Assembly: GCF_030406325.1 (NCBI RefSeq)
Contig: NZ_JAUEQY010000006.1
Location: 1-64,000, forward strand
Direction of reading: 5' to 3'
DNA length: 64,000 nucleotides
Source of the DNA: Actinomadura sp. DC4
GTDB taxonomy: Bacteria; Actinomycetota; Actinomycetes; Streptosporangiales; Streptosporangiaceae
The position numbers and the translations under genes are program-made. The notes under the pieces were generated by a model, which searched no databases, had not been told where the DNA came from, and saw only the letters and a program-made list of their open reading frames with translations. Shown piece after piece: positions 17,135 to 25,179 of this stretch. Numbering within the stretch: position 1 is the stretch's first letter; every line of letters starts with the position of its first letter.

Positions 17135-18160
17135 CTACGGCCGGCCTGCGCCGTAGTAGTTCGAGGTGTAGTAACCGCTCAGGCTCGTGATCTTGACGAC
17201 GTCGCCCGTGTGCGGCGAGTGGATGAACTTACCGCCGCCGACGTAGATGCCGACGTGGCCGAGTCCATCGAAGAAGACCAGGTCACCCGGCTCCAGGTCG
17301 GCCTTCGCGACCCGGCGGGTGGCGTTGAACTGGTCGGGCACGACGCGCGGCAGGCTGACGCCCGCCTGGCGCCAGGCCATCATCACGAAACCGGAGCAGT
17401 CGTAGCGGGGGCCGGTGCCGCCGTACTCGTACGGCGTGCCGAGCTTGCTGTACGCCCAGTTGAGGACGGTGCGCGCGTTGCCGGAGGCCGGACCGGTGTA
17501 GGTGCCGCCGATCGATCCGCCGCCGCTGCTGCTGGTGCCGCCGCCGAGCCGGTTGACCAGCGACTGCTGCTGAGCGGCCTGCTTCTTGAGCTTGTCGCGC
17601 TGCGAACGCTCGGACTTGAGCTTGGAGTTCAGGTCGGCGGCGGCCTGCTTGGCCTGCGCCTGCTGCCGCTGCAGGAGCTGCGCGGCGTTGAGGAACTGAG
17701 TCACCTCGGACGACCGGTTGCGGGCCACCTGGGTGAAGATCGAGATCTGGTCGAGCACGTCCTGAGGGTTACTCGACGAAACGAGGTTCGGAATGTCCCC
17801 GGACTGGCCGCTCTTGTACGCGGACGCGGCGAGCTGTGCCACGCGGACACGCAGCTGCTCGTACGTCGTCTTGTCGTCGGCGACCGACTTGTTCAGCGCC
17901 GCGAGCTTCTTCTGAGCGGCCTGTCGCTCTTCTCTGACCTTGTTGTACAGGTTGTCCTGGTGGTCGACCTGTGAGTTCAGCTTTTTGAGCTTGGCCTGGC
18001 TCTCCTTCAGCGTGGCCTTCGGCTTCGCCTCAGCGGACCCGACGGGCAAGACCAGCGCCGCCGAAGCCGCTACGCACAGGGTCGCCAAGGCACGAAGCCC
18101 GACCCTGCCTCTCGGCAGCCAGCCACCGGCGCGACTGCCGGCACTGCGCTCTGTTGCCAC
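17135..18160 (-). CDS. RipA-like secreted NlpC/P60 endopeptidase with coiled coil
   Basis: Paralogue of the next gene downstream: signal peptide (AALVLPVGSAEA), an ~170-residue coiled coil, a Gly/Ser-rich hinge (TSSSGGGSIGG), then NlpC/P60 with YDCSGFVMMAW, LGHVGIYVG and SPHTGD. It is the first gene after a c-di-AMP riboswitch. GTG 18160 is chosen, with GAGAGGGG upstream at slightly long spacing; TTG 18184 is the alternative and would begin right at the riboswitch edge. The pair ends at a strong terminator. Confidence 0.9.
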   Translation of the reverse strand: MATERSAGSRAGGWLPRGRVGLRALATLCVAASAALVLPVGSAEAKPKATLKESQAKLKKLNSQVDHQDNLYNKVREERQAAQKKLAALNKSVADDKTTYEQLRVRVAQLAASAYKSGQSGDIPNLVSSSNPQDVLDQISIFTQVARNRSSEVTQFLNAAQLLQRQQAQAKQAAADLNSKLKSERSQRDKLKKQAAQQQSLVNRLGGGTSSSGGGSIGGTYTGPASGNARTVLNWAYSKLGTPYEYGGTGPRYDCSGFVMMAWRQAGVSLPRVVPDQFNATRRVAKADLEPGDLVFFDGLGHVGIYVGGGKFIHSPHTGDVVKITSLSGYYTSNYYGAGRP

Positions 18161-18188
18161 GATTGCGGCACGCCCCTCTCCCAAGGAC

Positions 18189-18285
18189 CGCCTACCGGGT
18201 TAGCTGACGGATTCGGGCGTGGAAGTCGCCCTACGAAACGCCGCAGCGCTCCGATTCACCCCTGGAACCTGGTTCCCCGGCTCAC
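18189..18285 (-). ncRNA. c-di-AMP riboswitch (ydaO/yuaA class), second copy
   Basis: On the minus strand, GCCGGGGAACC leads into GGGGTGAATCGGAG, then GTAGGGCGACTT and CCGTCAGCTAACCCGGTAGGC. These are the same conserved blocks as in the copy near 15.7 kb, with a shorter internal stem. It directly precedes the coiled-coil NlpC/P60 pair. Confidence 0.92.
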
Positions 18286-18489
18286 ACGACAGAACGGAGA
18301 CCACCGCGAACGGAGGTCTCTCCTTTGTGCCGTGACGACTCGGCGGGAGCCCGTCGCCGTCGCCTGGGGGGCGACGAACGAGCGACTGACTCAGGGCGCG
18401 AGACTAGTCAAGTATCACCCTGGTAACAACCGCTTCCCGAGGAATGCTCGCAATTCGCATCACGGACGCCACAGAATGCGCACGCGCGA

Positions 18490-18681
18490 CTACGAGGCGC
18501 GCTCATCGGAGATCGTCAACCGCAGCGGCGGCAACATGCCGCCCTCGGCGAGAACGTCCAGCGCACGACGCTCGCTGTCGCCGATCTCCATCGGCGCGAC
18601 CGCGTCGCCGAGCATGACGGAGACTACGCAGTCCGCGCAGCCGACGTTGCGTACCTCACACTTTTCGCAGTCGATGAGCAT
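18490..18681 (-). CDS. Small conserved cysteine-rich protein
   Basis: A 63-residue protein beginning MLIDCEKCEVRNVGCADCVVSVML, with two CxxC pairs likely to bind zinc or another metal. It ends in LPPLRLTISDER. Such short proteins are widespread in actinomycetes next to NlpC/P60 genes, but their function is unknown. The ATG at 18681 has AAGGAGG upstream; the longer frame to 18735 is not supported. Confidence 0.7.
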   Translation of the reverse strand: MLIDCEKCEVRNVGCADCVVSVMLGDAVAPMEIGDSERRALDVLAEGGMLPPLRLTISDERAS

Positions 18682-18741
18682 GATGCCTCCTTGTGTCGAC
18701 GTCATGACACAGACGCTAGGAGGGGGCACCGACAAAAACGC

Positions 18742-20109
18742 TCAGGTGCGGCTCAGCCGCCTGAGCAGGAGCGCGGCGGGTGCCGGGCGCGCGTCGGCGC
18801 GGCGGGCCGAGTCGCACACCTCCTGGTCGGAGGAGATGACCACGACCGCGCGCCCGGTCGGCTCCGCGCGTACGAGCTGGCCGATGAGGTCGTCGGCGGT
18901 CTGGCCGGGCACGCTGAACAGCACGCGTACGCCGCGCGGGGCCTGTACCGCGACCGGCGCGTCCAGCTCCGCGCCGTCGAAGACCACGGTCACCTCGGCC
19001 TTGGTCTGGGCGTGCAGGACGCCGACGCCGGAGATGAGGCGCGACCTCTGGTCGGACAGCGGGAGGTCGCCGTAGCCCGTCTTGGTGACGTTGTAGCCGT
19101 CGATGATGAGGTGCACCTGCGGCAGCATGAGGAGCTGGTCGAGCAGGGCCGGGTCGCTGTCGGCCAGGGCGCGCCCCGGGAGCGTGCGGTGCCCCGGGCG
19201 CGCCGGCGTGACGGCGCCGACGTTGTCGGCCGGCCGCGTGATGCCGGTCGGCAGCCCGACCTCCTCCCGCAGCCCCTTGGCGGCGTCGGTGAGCGCGTCG
19301 AGCAGGACCCGCAGCCGCGTGTCGTCGAGGTTGCGTCCCTCGCGCGCGGCCCGGCGGGTGTTCTCCGCGGTCGCCTCCGCCTGGGAGAGCCGGGCGCGCA
19401 GCCGCCGCATCTCCGCCTCGGCCGCGGCGAGCGCCGCCGTGGCGGCGGTCCGCTCCTCCCCCGCCTGGCGGTCGAGCTCCTCCGCGCGGGAGTGCTCGCG
19501 CTTGGCGCGGGTGCGGCTCTCGTGCAGCTTCTTGCGGAGCTCGGCGTTCTCCGCGCGGGAGGCGCGCAGCTCGGTGCGGAGCTTGTCGATCTCCTCCGAG
19601 CGCGTGGCCTTCGCCGCGGCGATCTGCTCGTGCAGCTCGGCGACCTTGCGGATCGTCTCGGCCTCGTCGGCGGCGAGCGCGGACCGCTCCAGGTCGCGGC
19701 GGGCGGTCTCGACACGCTCGGGCCAGCCGGGCGGGCGGATGAGATAGGCCAGGGCCGCGACGTTCACCGGGTCGGCCGCGGCCGGGACCGTTCCGGACTC
19801 GAGCGCGGCGGCGAGCTCGGGCTGGCTCTCGCGCACTGACTCCGCGACGCGCTCGCGGAACTCATCGTCCTTCTCGAGCTGGGCGGCGATCGGCATCGCC
19901 GCGAGCCGGGCCCGGCGGCGTGGCTCGAAGCGGGCGACGCGGCGGAGCGGCGCGGGGACCTCGTCCGCTCGCAGCGTGCCGACCACGTCGGCGGCCGTCT
20001 CGACCACGCGCTGCCGCACCGCCTCTGGCAGCGGTTGATCGAGCTGCTCGCCCGGGCCGGTGTCGATGATCTTTCTCCTCACGCATGATCCGGTCACGGG
20101 CTCCGACAT
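18742..20109 (-). CDS. NYN-domain (PIN-like) putative RNase with coiled coil
   Basis: About 455 residues. A helical N-terminal region is followed by a long coiled coil (roughly residues 150-290). A C-terminal NYN domain contains LIIDGYNVTKTGYGDLPL (metal-binding Asp), VTVVFDGAELD and VVVISSDQEVCDSA. NYN domains are Mg2+-dependent RNases related to PIN toxins; the target is unknown. The start is uncertain: ATG 20109 has a weak GGGGG site, and an internal GTG at 20082 is also possible. It is transcribed divergently from the DEDD exonuclease gene. Confidence 0.8.
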   Translation of the reverse strand: MSEPVTGSCVRRKIIDTGPGEQLDQPLPEAVRQRVVETAADVVGTLRADEVPAPLRRVARFEPRRRARLAAMPIAAQLEKDDEFRERVAESVRESQPELAAALESGTVPAAADPVNVAALAYLIRPPGWPERVETARRDLERSALAADEAETIRKVAELHEQIAAAKATRSEEIDKLRTELRASRAENAELRKKLHESRTRAKREHSRAEELDRQAGEERTAATAALAAAEAEMRRLRARLSQAEATAENTRRAAREGRNLDDTRLRVLLDALTDAAKGLREEVGLPTGITRPADNVGAVTPARPGHRTLPGRALADSDPALLDQLLMLPQVHLIIDGYNVTKTGYGDLPLSDQRSRLISGVGVLHAQTKAEVTVVFDGAELDAPVAVQAPRGVRVLFSVPGQTADDLIGQLVRAEPTGRAVVVISSDQEVCDSARRADARPAPAALLLRRLSRT

Positions 20110-20260
20110 GCCCCCGGTCGCCCGTACCGCCGTCGTTGCCCAGCGTAGACGGCACAGCACCCGGGAGCAGGTGATCTCTCCACGAATACCCCTCGTCGCG
20201 GCGGGTGATGAGCCGCACTTCCCGCGGGCATTGTCAGTGGCCGCCCGTACGGTGCCTGCC

Positions 20261-22009
20261 ATGGCCTCCGACGGCCCTGCGGTGCAGGGCACCCTCGACG
20301 ATCTCGGCACGCCTCTCGTCGGGGTCACGTTCGTGGTCGTCGACCTCGAGACCACCGGCGGTTCGGCCCACGACTCGGCCATCACCGAGATCGGCGCCGT
20401 CAAGGTCCGCGGCGGCGAGGTGCTGGGCGAGTTCGCCACGCTCGTGGACCCGGGCACGCCGATCCCCCCGTTCATCACGGTGCTGACCGGCATCACCCAG
20501 CAGATGGTCGTCGCCGCGCCCCGCATCGGCCACGTGCTGCCCTCGTTCCTGGAGTTCGCCCGCGACGCGGTGCTGGTGGCCCACAACGCGCCGTTCGACA
20601 TGGGCTTCCTCAAGGCCGCGTGCGCGGCGCAGGAGCGGCCCTGGCCCGCGCCGCCCGTCATCGACACGGCAGACCTGGCGCGCCGCCTGCTGACCCGCGA
20701 CGAGGTGCCCAACTGCAAGCTGTCCACGCTCGCCCGCTTCTTCCGTACGGCCACCGAGCCGTGCCACCGCGCGCTGTCGGACGCGCGGGCCACCGTCGAC
20801 GTGCTGCACGGGCTGCTGGAGCGTGCCGGCGCGTTCGGCGTGGAGTCGCTGGAGGAGCTCCGGAGCTTCTCGCGCGCCCCGACGCCCGAGCAGAAGCGCA
20901 AGCGCCACCTGGCCGACGCGGTGCCGGCCGCGCCCGGCGTCTACATCTTCGAGGACTCCCGCGGCGAGCCGCTCTACGTCGGCAAGAGCGGCCGGCTGCG
21001 CACGCGCGTCAAGTCCTACTTCACCGCCTCGGAGACGCGGCGCGGCGTCCGCGAGATGATCGGCATCGCCGAGCGGGTGCGCACGATCGTGTGCGCGAGC
21101 GCGCTGGAGGCGGAGGTACGCGAGCTGCGCCTCATCGCCGCGCACAAGCCGCGCTACAACCGCCGCTCCCGCCATCCCGAGCGCGCCGTGTGGCTCAAGC
21201 TGACGCCCGATCCGTTCCCGCGCCTGTCCATCGTCCGCGAGGTGCGCGACGACGGCGGCTCCTACCTCGGCCCGTTCGGCAGCACCCGCGTCGCCGAGGA
21301 GGCGCGCGCGGCCGTGCACGACGCGGTGCCGCTGCGCCAGTGCACCCAGCGCCTGACGCTCCGCGTGATCTCCTCCGGCCGCGCGAGCACCTGCGCGCTC
21401 GCCGAGCTCGGGCGCTGCGGCGCGCCCTGCGAGGGACGGCAGAGCCCCGAGGCCTACTCCGAGCACGCGGAGCGCGCCCGCGCGATCCTGACCGGCGACG
21501 TACGTCCGGTGGTGGCCGCGGCGCGGGCCCGCATCGAGCGGCTCTCCGAGCAGCTGCGCTACGAGGAGGCGGCGGCCCACCGCGACCGCCTGGCCGCCTT
21601 CGTCCGCGGCGCGGCGCGCTGCCAGCGGCTGACCAGCCTCGCGGGCATCGCCCAGCTCGTCGCGGCCCGGCCCGCGTTCGACGGCGGCTGGGAGTTGCAC
21701 GTCGTACGGCACGGCCGGCTCGCCGCCGCGGGCTCCGTCCCCCCGCACGCCCATCCCGTCCCCTATGTGGAGGCGCTCGTCGCGACCGCCGAGACCGTAC
21801 GCCCCGGGCTCGGCTCCGTCCCACGGGCCTCCGCCGAGGAGATGGAGTGCGTGCTGCGCTGGCTCGACACCCCCGGCGTACGCCTGGTCGAGGTGGACGG
21901 CACGTGGAGCTGCCCGGCCCACGGCGCGGAGAGCGTACGGCAGTGGATCGAGGACGCGTACCGCGACGACTCCCGTATGGTTGAGCGCGCCGGTCGGCCG
22001 ATGCGTTAG
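20261..22009 (+). CDS. DEDD exonuclease fused to GIY-YIG (UvrC-like) endonuclease
   Basis: A 582-residue two-part nuclease. The N-terminal ~180 residues form a DnaQ-like DEDDh 3'-5' exonuclease: VVVDLETTGG (Asp/Glu), AHNAPFDMGFL (Asp) and HRALSDARAT (His/Asp). Next comes a GIY-YIG domain with GVYIFEDSRGEPLYVGKS and RVKSYF, then a UvrC-like Cys-rich/UVR-like part (CGAPCEG, LRYEEAAAHRDRL). This fusion is conserved in actinobacteria and is presumed to act in DNA repair. ATG 20261 gives a sensible N-terminus, though its Shine-Dalgarno is poor. Confidence 0.88.
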   Translation: MASDGPAVQGTLDDLGTPLVGVTFVVVDLETTGGSAHDSAITEIGAVKVRGGEVLGEFATLVDPGTPIPPFITVLTGITQQMVVAAPRIGHVLPSFLEFARDAVLVAHNAPFDMGFLKAACAAQERPWPAPPVIDTADLARRLLTRDEVPNCKLSTLARFFRTATEPCHRALSDARATVDVLHGLLERAGAFGVESLEELRSFSRAPTPEQKRKRHLADAVPAAPGVYIFEDSRGEPLYVGKSGRLRTRVKSYFTASETRRGVREMIGIAERVRTIVCASALEAEVRELRLIAAHKPRYNRRSRHPERAVWLKLTPDPFPRLSIVREVRDDGGSYLGPFGSTRVAEEARAAVHDAVPLRQCTQRLTLRVISSGRASTCALAELGRCGAPCEGRQSPEAYSEHAERARAILTGDVRPVVAAARARIERLSEQLRYEEAAAHRDRLAAFVRGAARCQRLTSLAGIAQLVAARPAFDGGWELHVVRHGRLAAAGSVPPHAHPVPYVEALVATAETVRPGLGSVPRASAEEMECVLRWLDTPGVRLVEVDGTWSCPAHGAESVRQWIEDAYRDDSRMVERAGRPMR

Positions 22010-22017
22010 GAGCAGGA

Positions 22018-22764
22018 GTGGCGCTGCCGCTGTACGACAACCAGCCGACAAGGCGCGCGCCGCTGGTCACCTACCTCCTCATCGCGGCCAACGTGGTCGT
22101 CTTCATGTTCTCGCCACTCGCCTCCATCGGTCACCGGGGCGAGACCGACACCCAGCGCAAGTGCGAGCAGGCGACGTACCTCCTCAAGTACGGCGCGGTG
22201 CCCAAGGAGATGATCGACAACCGTCAGGAGCCGGTGCCGGCGGAGATCACCGAGGTCTGCCACCCCGCGCCGATCCACAAACGGCCGTGGCTGTCCGCGC
22301 TGACCTCGATGTTCCTGCACGGCGGCGTGACGCACATCCTGGGCAACATGGTCTACCTCTTCATCTTCGGGGCGGCCACCGAGGACCGGCTCGGCAGGTT
22401 CCGGTTCCTGGTCTTCTACCTGCTGGTCGGCATGATCGCGGCGTACGGCTTCGCGCTCACCTACCCCGACTCCCTCACCCCGCTGGTCGGCGCCTCGGGC
22501 GCCATCGCGGGCGTGCTCGGCTCGCACCTGGTCCTCTATCCGCGGTCGCGCACGATCGCGCTGATCCTGTCGGTGTTCCCGTTCCGGCTGCCGTCGTGGG
22601 CGCTGCTGGCGCAGTTCTTCGTGTTCCAGTGGTTCAGCCTGGGCGACCAGAGCCAGACGGCGTACGTCGCGCACATCTACGGCTTCATCGCGGGCATGAT
22701 CTGCGGCCTGCTCGTTAAACGCGGCGGCTTCGCACGTAAGTCGGCGGCCCTGAGCTGGCAGTGA
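22018..22764 (+). CDS. Rhomboid-family intramembrane serine protease
   Basis: A 248-residue multi-pass membrane protease. The catalytic Ser is in VGASGAIAG and the His in YVAHIYGF. An HGGVTHILGNM segment lies in the helix 2 region, and there are six or more hydrophobic helices. A ~40-residue loop after helix 1 contains two cysteines. GTG 22018 follows AGGAGCAG and starts nine bases after the exonuclease stop, so the two are likely co-transcribed. Confidence 0.9.
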   Translation: MALPLYDNQPTRRAPLVTYLLIAANVVVFMFSPLASIGHRGETDTQRKCEQATYLLKYGAVPKEMIDNRQEPVPAEITEVCHPAPIHKRPWLSALTSMFLHGGVTHILGNMVYLFIFGAATEDRLGRFRFLVFYLLVGMIAAYGFALTYPDSLTPLVGASGAIAGVLGSHLVLYPRSRTIALILSVFPFRLPSWALLAQFFVFQWFSLGDQSQTAYVAHIYGFIAGMICGLLVKRGGFARKSAALSWQ

Positions 22765-22818
22765 CCTGCGCTGGACTAGGCTTTCCGGCGCCGCGTCCAC
22801 CATCGCCAGGAGGTCCTC

Positions 22819-23106
22819 GTGATCACCGCCATCGTGCTCATCAAGGCCGACGTCTCGCGCATTCCCGAGGTCGCCGAGGTCATCGCCGGGCTCGACGGCG
22901 TCAGCGAGGTCTACTCGGTGACGGGCGAGTTCGACCTGGTCGCCCTCGTACGGGTGCGCCAGTACGAGCAGATCGCCGACGTCATCCCGGGCAGCCTCAA
23001 CAAGGTCGACGGCGTGACGCACACCGAGACCCACATCGCCTTCCGCACGTACTCCCAGCACGACCTGGAGGCGGCGTTCTCCCTGGGCCTGCCGGGTTCG
23101 GACTGA
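22819..23106 (+). CDS. Stand-alone Lrp/AsnC ligand-binding (RAM) domain protein
   Basis: A 95-residue protein consisting only of the AsnC-type effector-binding fold (ITAIVLIKADVSRIPEVAEVIAGLDGVSEVYSVTG..DLVALVRV). The DNA-binding helix-turn-helix of full Lrp regulators is absent. Such proteins oligomerise and bind amino acids. AGGAGG lies just before the GTG. Its stop codon abuts the stop of the convergent folD gene with no base between. Confidence 0.85.
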   Translation: MITAIVLIKADVSRIPEVAEVIAGLDGVSEVYSVTGEFDLVALVRVRQYEQIADVIPGSLNKVDGVTHTETHIAFRTYSQHDLEAAFSLGLPGSD

Positions 23107-23964
23107 TCACTCCGTGCCCAGCCCCCGGGCCGCCGCCTCGGCCGTCTGGGCGAGCAGGACGGCCACGGTCATCGGCCCGACCCCGCCGGGGACGGGCGTG
23201 ATGAGGCCCGCACGGGTCCGCGCGGACGCCTCGACGTCCCCGACGTTGCCGGGGTTGTAACCGGCGTCGACCACGACCGCCCCGGGCTTGACGTCCTCGG
23301 TACGGATGAACTCCGGCCGTCCTACCGCGGCGACCAGGATGTCCGCTTCGCGGACGATGTCCGTCAGGCCGCGCGTACGGGAGTGGCAGTACGTCACGGT
23401 GGCGTCCCGGGCGAGCAGCAGCATCCCGACGGGAAGCCCGAGAATCGGACTGCGCCCGACCACGACGGCGTGCCGCCCGGCGGCGTCGACGCCGTACTCC
23501 TCCAGCAGCCGCATGATCCCGCCGGGCGTGCACGAGACGAACCCGGGCAGCCCGAGACTCATCGCGGCGAACGAGGCGGCCGTGACGCCGTCGACGTCCT
23601 TGCCGGGCGCGATCGCCTCGAACGCGGCCCGCTCGTCGATGTGCGGCCCGACCGGGTGCTGCAGGAGGATGCCGTGCACCCCGGGGTCGTCCGAGAGCGC
23701 GGCGACGGCGCCGACCAGCTCCGTGGTCGTCGTGGCGGCGGGCAGCGCGACGTGGCGGGAGCGGATCCCGGCCTTCTCGCAACGGGCCCGCTTCATGCGG
23801 ACGTAGGTGACGGAGGCGGGGTCGTCGCCGACCAGAACGGTGGCAAGGCAGGGCGGCGTACCGGTCTCGCGGGTGAGCGCGGCGACCTTGTCCGTGGTGC
23901 GCTCGACGAGGTCACGGGCGAGCCGGGCACCGTCCATCAGACGCGCGGTGTGGGGCTGGGACAT
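23107..23964 (-). CDS. folD: Bifunctional methylenetetrahydrofolate dehydrogenase/cyclohydrolase
   Basis: Interconverts methylene-, methenyl- and formyl-tetrahydrofolate in one-carbon metabolism. The 285 residues contain the catalytic YVRMKRARCEKAGI (Tyr and Lys), ILLQHPV, GKDVDG, the nucleotide-binding VVVGRSPILGLPVGMLL, and the family end-motif PGGVGPMTVAVLL. ATG 23964 has AGGAG seven bases before it. It is monocistronic and convergent with the AsnC-type gene. Confidence 0.95.
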   Translation of the reverse strand: MSQPHTARLMDGARLARDLVERTTDKVAALTRETGTPPCLATVLVGDDPASVTYVRMKRARCEKAGIRSRHVALPAATTTTELVGAVAALSDDPGVHGILLQHPVGPHIDERAAFEAIAPGKDVDGVTAASFAAMSLGLPGFVSCTPGGIMRLLEEYGVDAAGRHAVVVGRSPILGLPVGMLLLARDATVTYCHSRTRGLTDIVREADILVAAVGRPEFIRTEDVKPGAVVVDAGYNPGNVGDVEASARTRAGLITPVPGGVGPMTVAVLLAQTAEAAARGLGTE

Positions 23965-25132
23965 GGGCTGCTCCTGAGCGGTCGGGGTGAGGAGGCCCAG
24001 GCGCGCGGCACGGATGACGGACCGCTCCCCGGTGGTACTCCACCTCAGCGCCAGTCACGGCCCGGGTCCACATTAACGCCCGCTTCGCGCCCACGCCGCG
24101 ACGAAGTGCGGGGACCTGCCCATGGGCGGACGGGCCCGGTCAGTGGGAGCGGCTCGGACGGCGGTGGCGCCTCGGGGTGCGAGGGCGACTCGGTGGGTGA
24201 GGGCATCTCGGGGGCTGGGGCGACTAGGAGGGTGAGGGCACCTCGGAGGGCGGGGGCGGCGTGAAGGATGGAGGCACCCCGGAGGTCGGGGCAGGTCAGA
24301 TGGGTGGGGCCAGCACGGAGGACAGAGGCGGCCCGAAGGGGCGGGGCCGCCACGGAAGGGTGAGGCCGACGCGGGAGGGCGGGGGCTAGTAAGGAGGGCC
24401 GGGGCCAGCGCGGGAGGGCGAGGGCGTGTACCGAGACAGGCAGGCGGGCGGTGTGGGTGATCGAGGACTCGTGCAAGCGATCGCGCGATGAACACCATCT
24501 GGGGCGAGATCGTCGGGTGTCGTGGGTCTCGAGCGGGGCCTGCGGCCAGCCCGGCTTTCGCCGCCGCTCGGCGGATTCCGAGGGCGTGGGCATCGCGGCC
24601 CTCAAGGGTTCCGCCGGCAGCCTGAGGGACACCACTCGCTCGACGGGCGCTGACCAGGATCGATGCGGTGCTGCAGTCCTCAACGGATCCCCTAGCCGGG
24701 GCTTAGCGCCACCGCCTGGTGGCGGGCCCGGGAAGCGGCCACACGGGGCGGCTACCTCGCGACCCATAGGCCGCCCGGCCGGACGGCGGGAACCCTCGAC
24801 CCTTAGCCAGGCGCGCAAAGACGACCTTGGCGGCGTACGACGCCTGGCCGGCCCGGGGGCACCGCCTGGTCAGCGGGTACTGAGCAGAAAAACGGAACCA
24901 CCGCAGGCCTCGGAGAGGCCCGCAGCCGATGCTAGGGCCGCGATCCCGCCTCCACTGCACGAACGGGAACGTCTGCCTACCGCGACTCGAACGCGTCCGC
25001 AGGACCGTGCCTGATCAGCGGGCTCACCAGGACGCGAAAAATAGATGAGTGGCGCGGGATCGGTGGCCAGCCGGTACGCCTCAGGCACGGCCCCCGCACC
25101 ACCGCCTCGGCGCGTACCCGCGGTGGAAACGC
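23965..25132. other. 1.2-kb region without a convincing gene
   Basis: Between folD and the qcrB terminator no frame shows family resemblance. The longest frames (24045-24818 minus, 24451-25014 plus) are low-complexity or lack start signals. It holds a G-rich degenerate tandem repeat (24170-24430) and several GC hairpins, for example around 24704-24724. It may be decayed coding sequence. Confidence 0.5.
24170..24430. repeat. Degenerate G-rich tandem repeat, ~18-bp period
   Basis: The plus strand is dominated by G with variations on a unit of about 17-18 bases resembling GGGGC..C.CGGAGGGTG, some 14 copies. In one minus-strand frame the period is six residues (APALRG, AAPPLR, AASVLR, GASILH, AAPALR). 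It is imperfect throughout, so old or fast-diverging. Frequent GGGG runs could form G-quadruplexes. Confidence 0.6.
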
Positions 25133-25167
25133 GACGGCCCGCCTCCTTCAAGTGGAGGCGGGCCGTC
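25133..25167 (-). terminator. Intrinsic terminator of the ctaE-qcrCAB operon
   Basis: A perfect 14-bp stem (25133-25146 with 25154-25167) with a seven-base loop, 12 bp beyond the qcrB stop. The minus strand continues GCGTTTCC. Confidence 0.85.
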
Positions 25168-25179
25168 GGTTCGCCGGGT

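Noticed and set aside
24045-24818. 257-codon frame over the G-rich repeat
   Set aside because: Low-complexity Pro/Leu/Arg translation, no start signal and no family resemblance; treated as a repeat instead.
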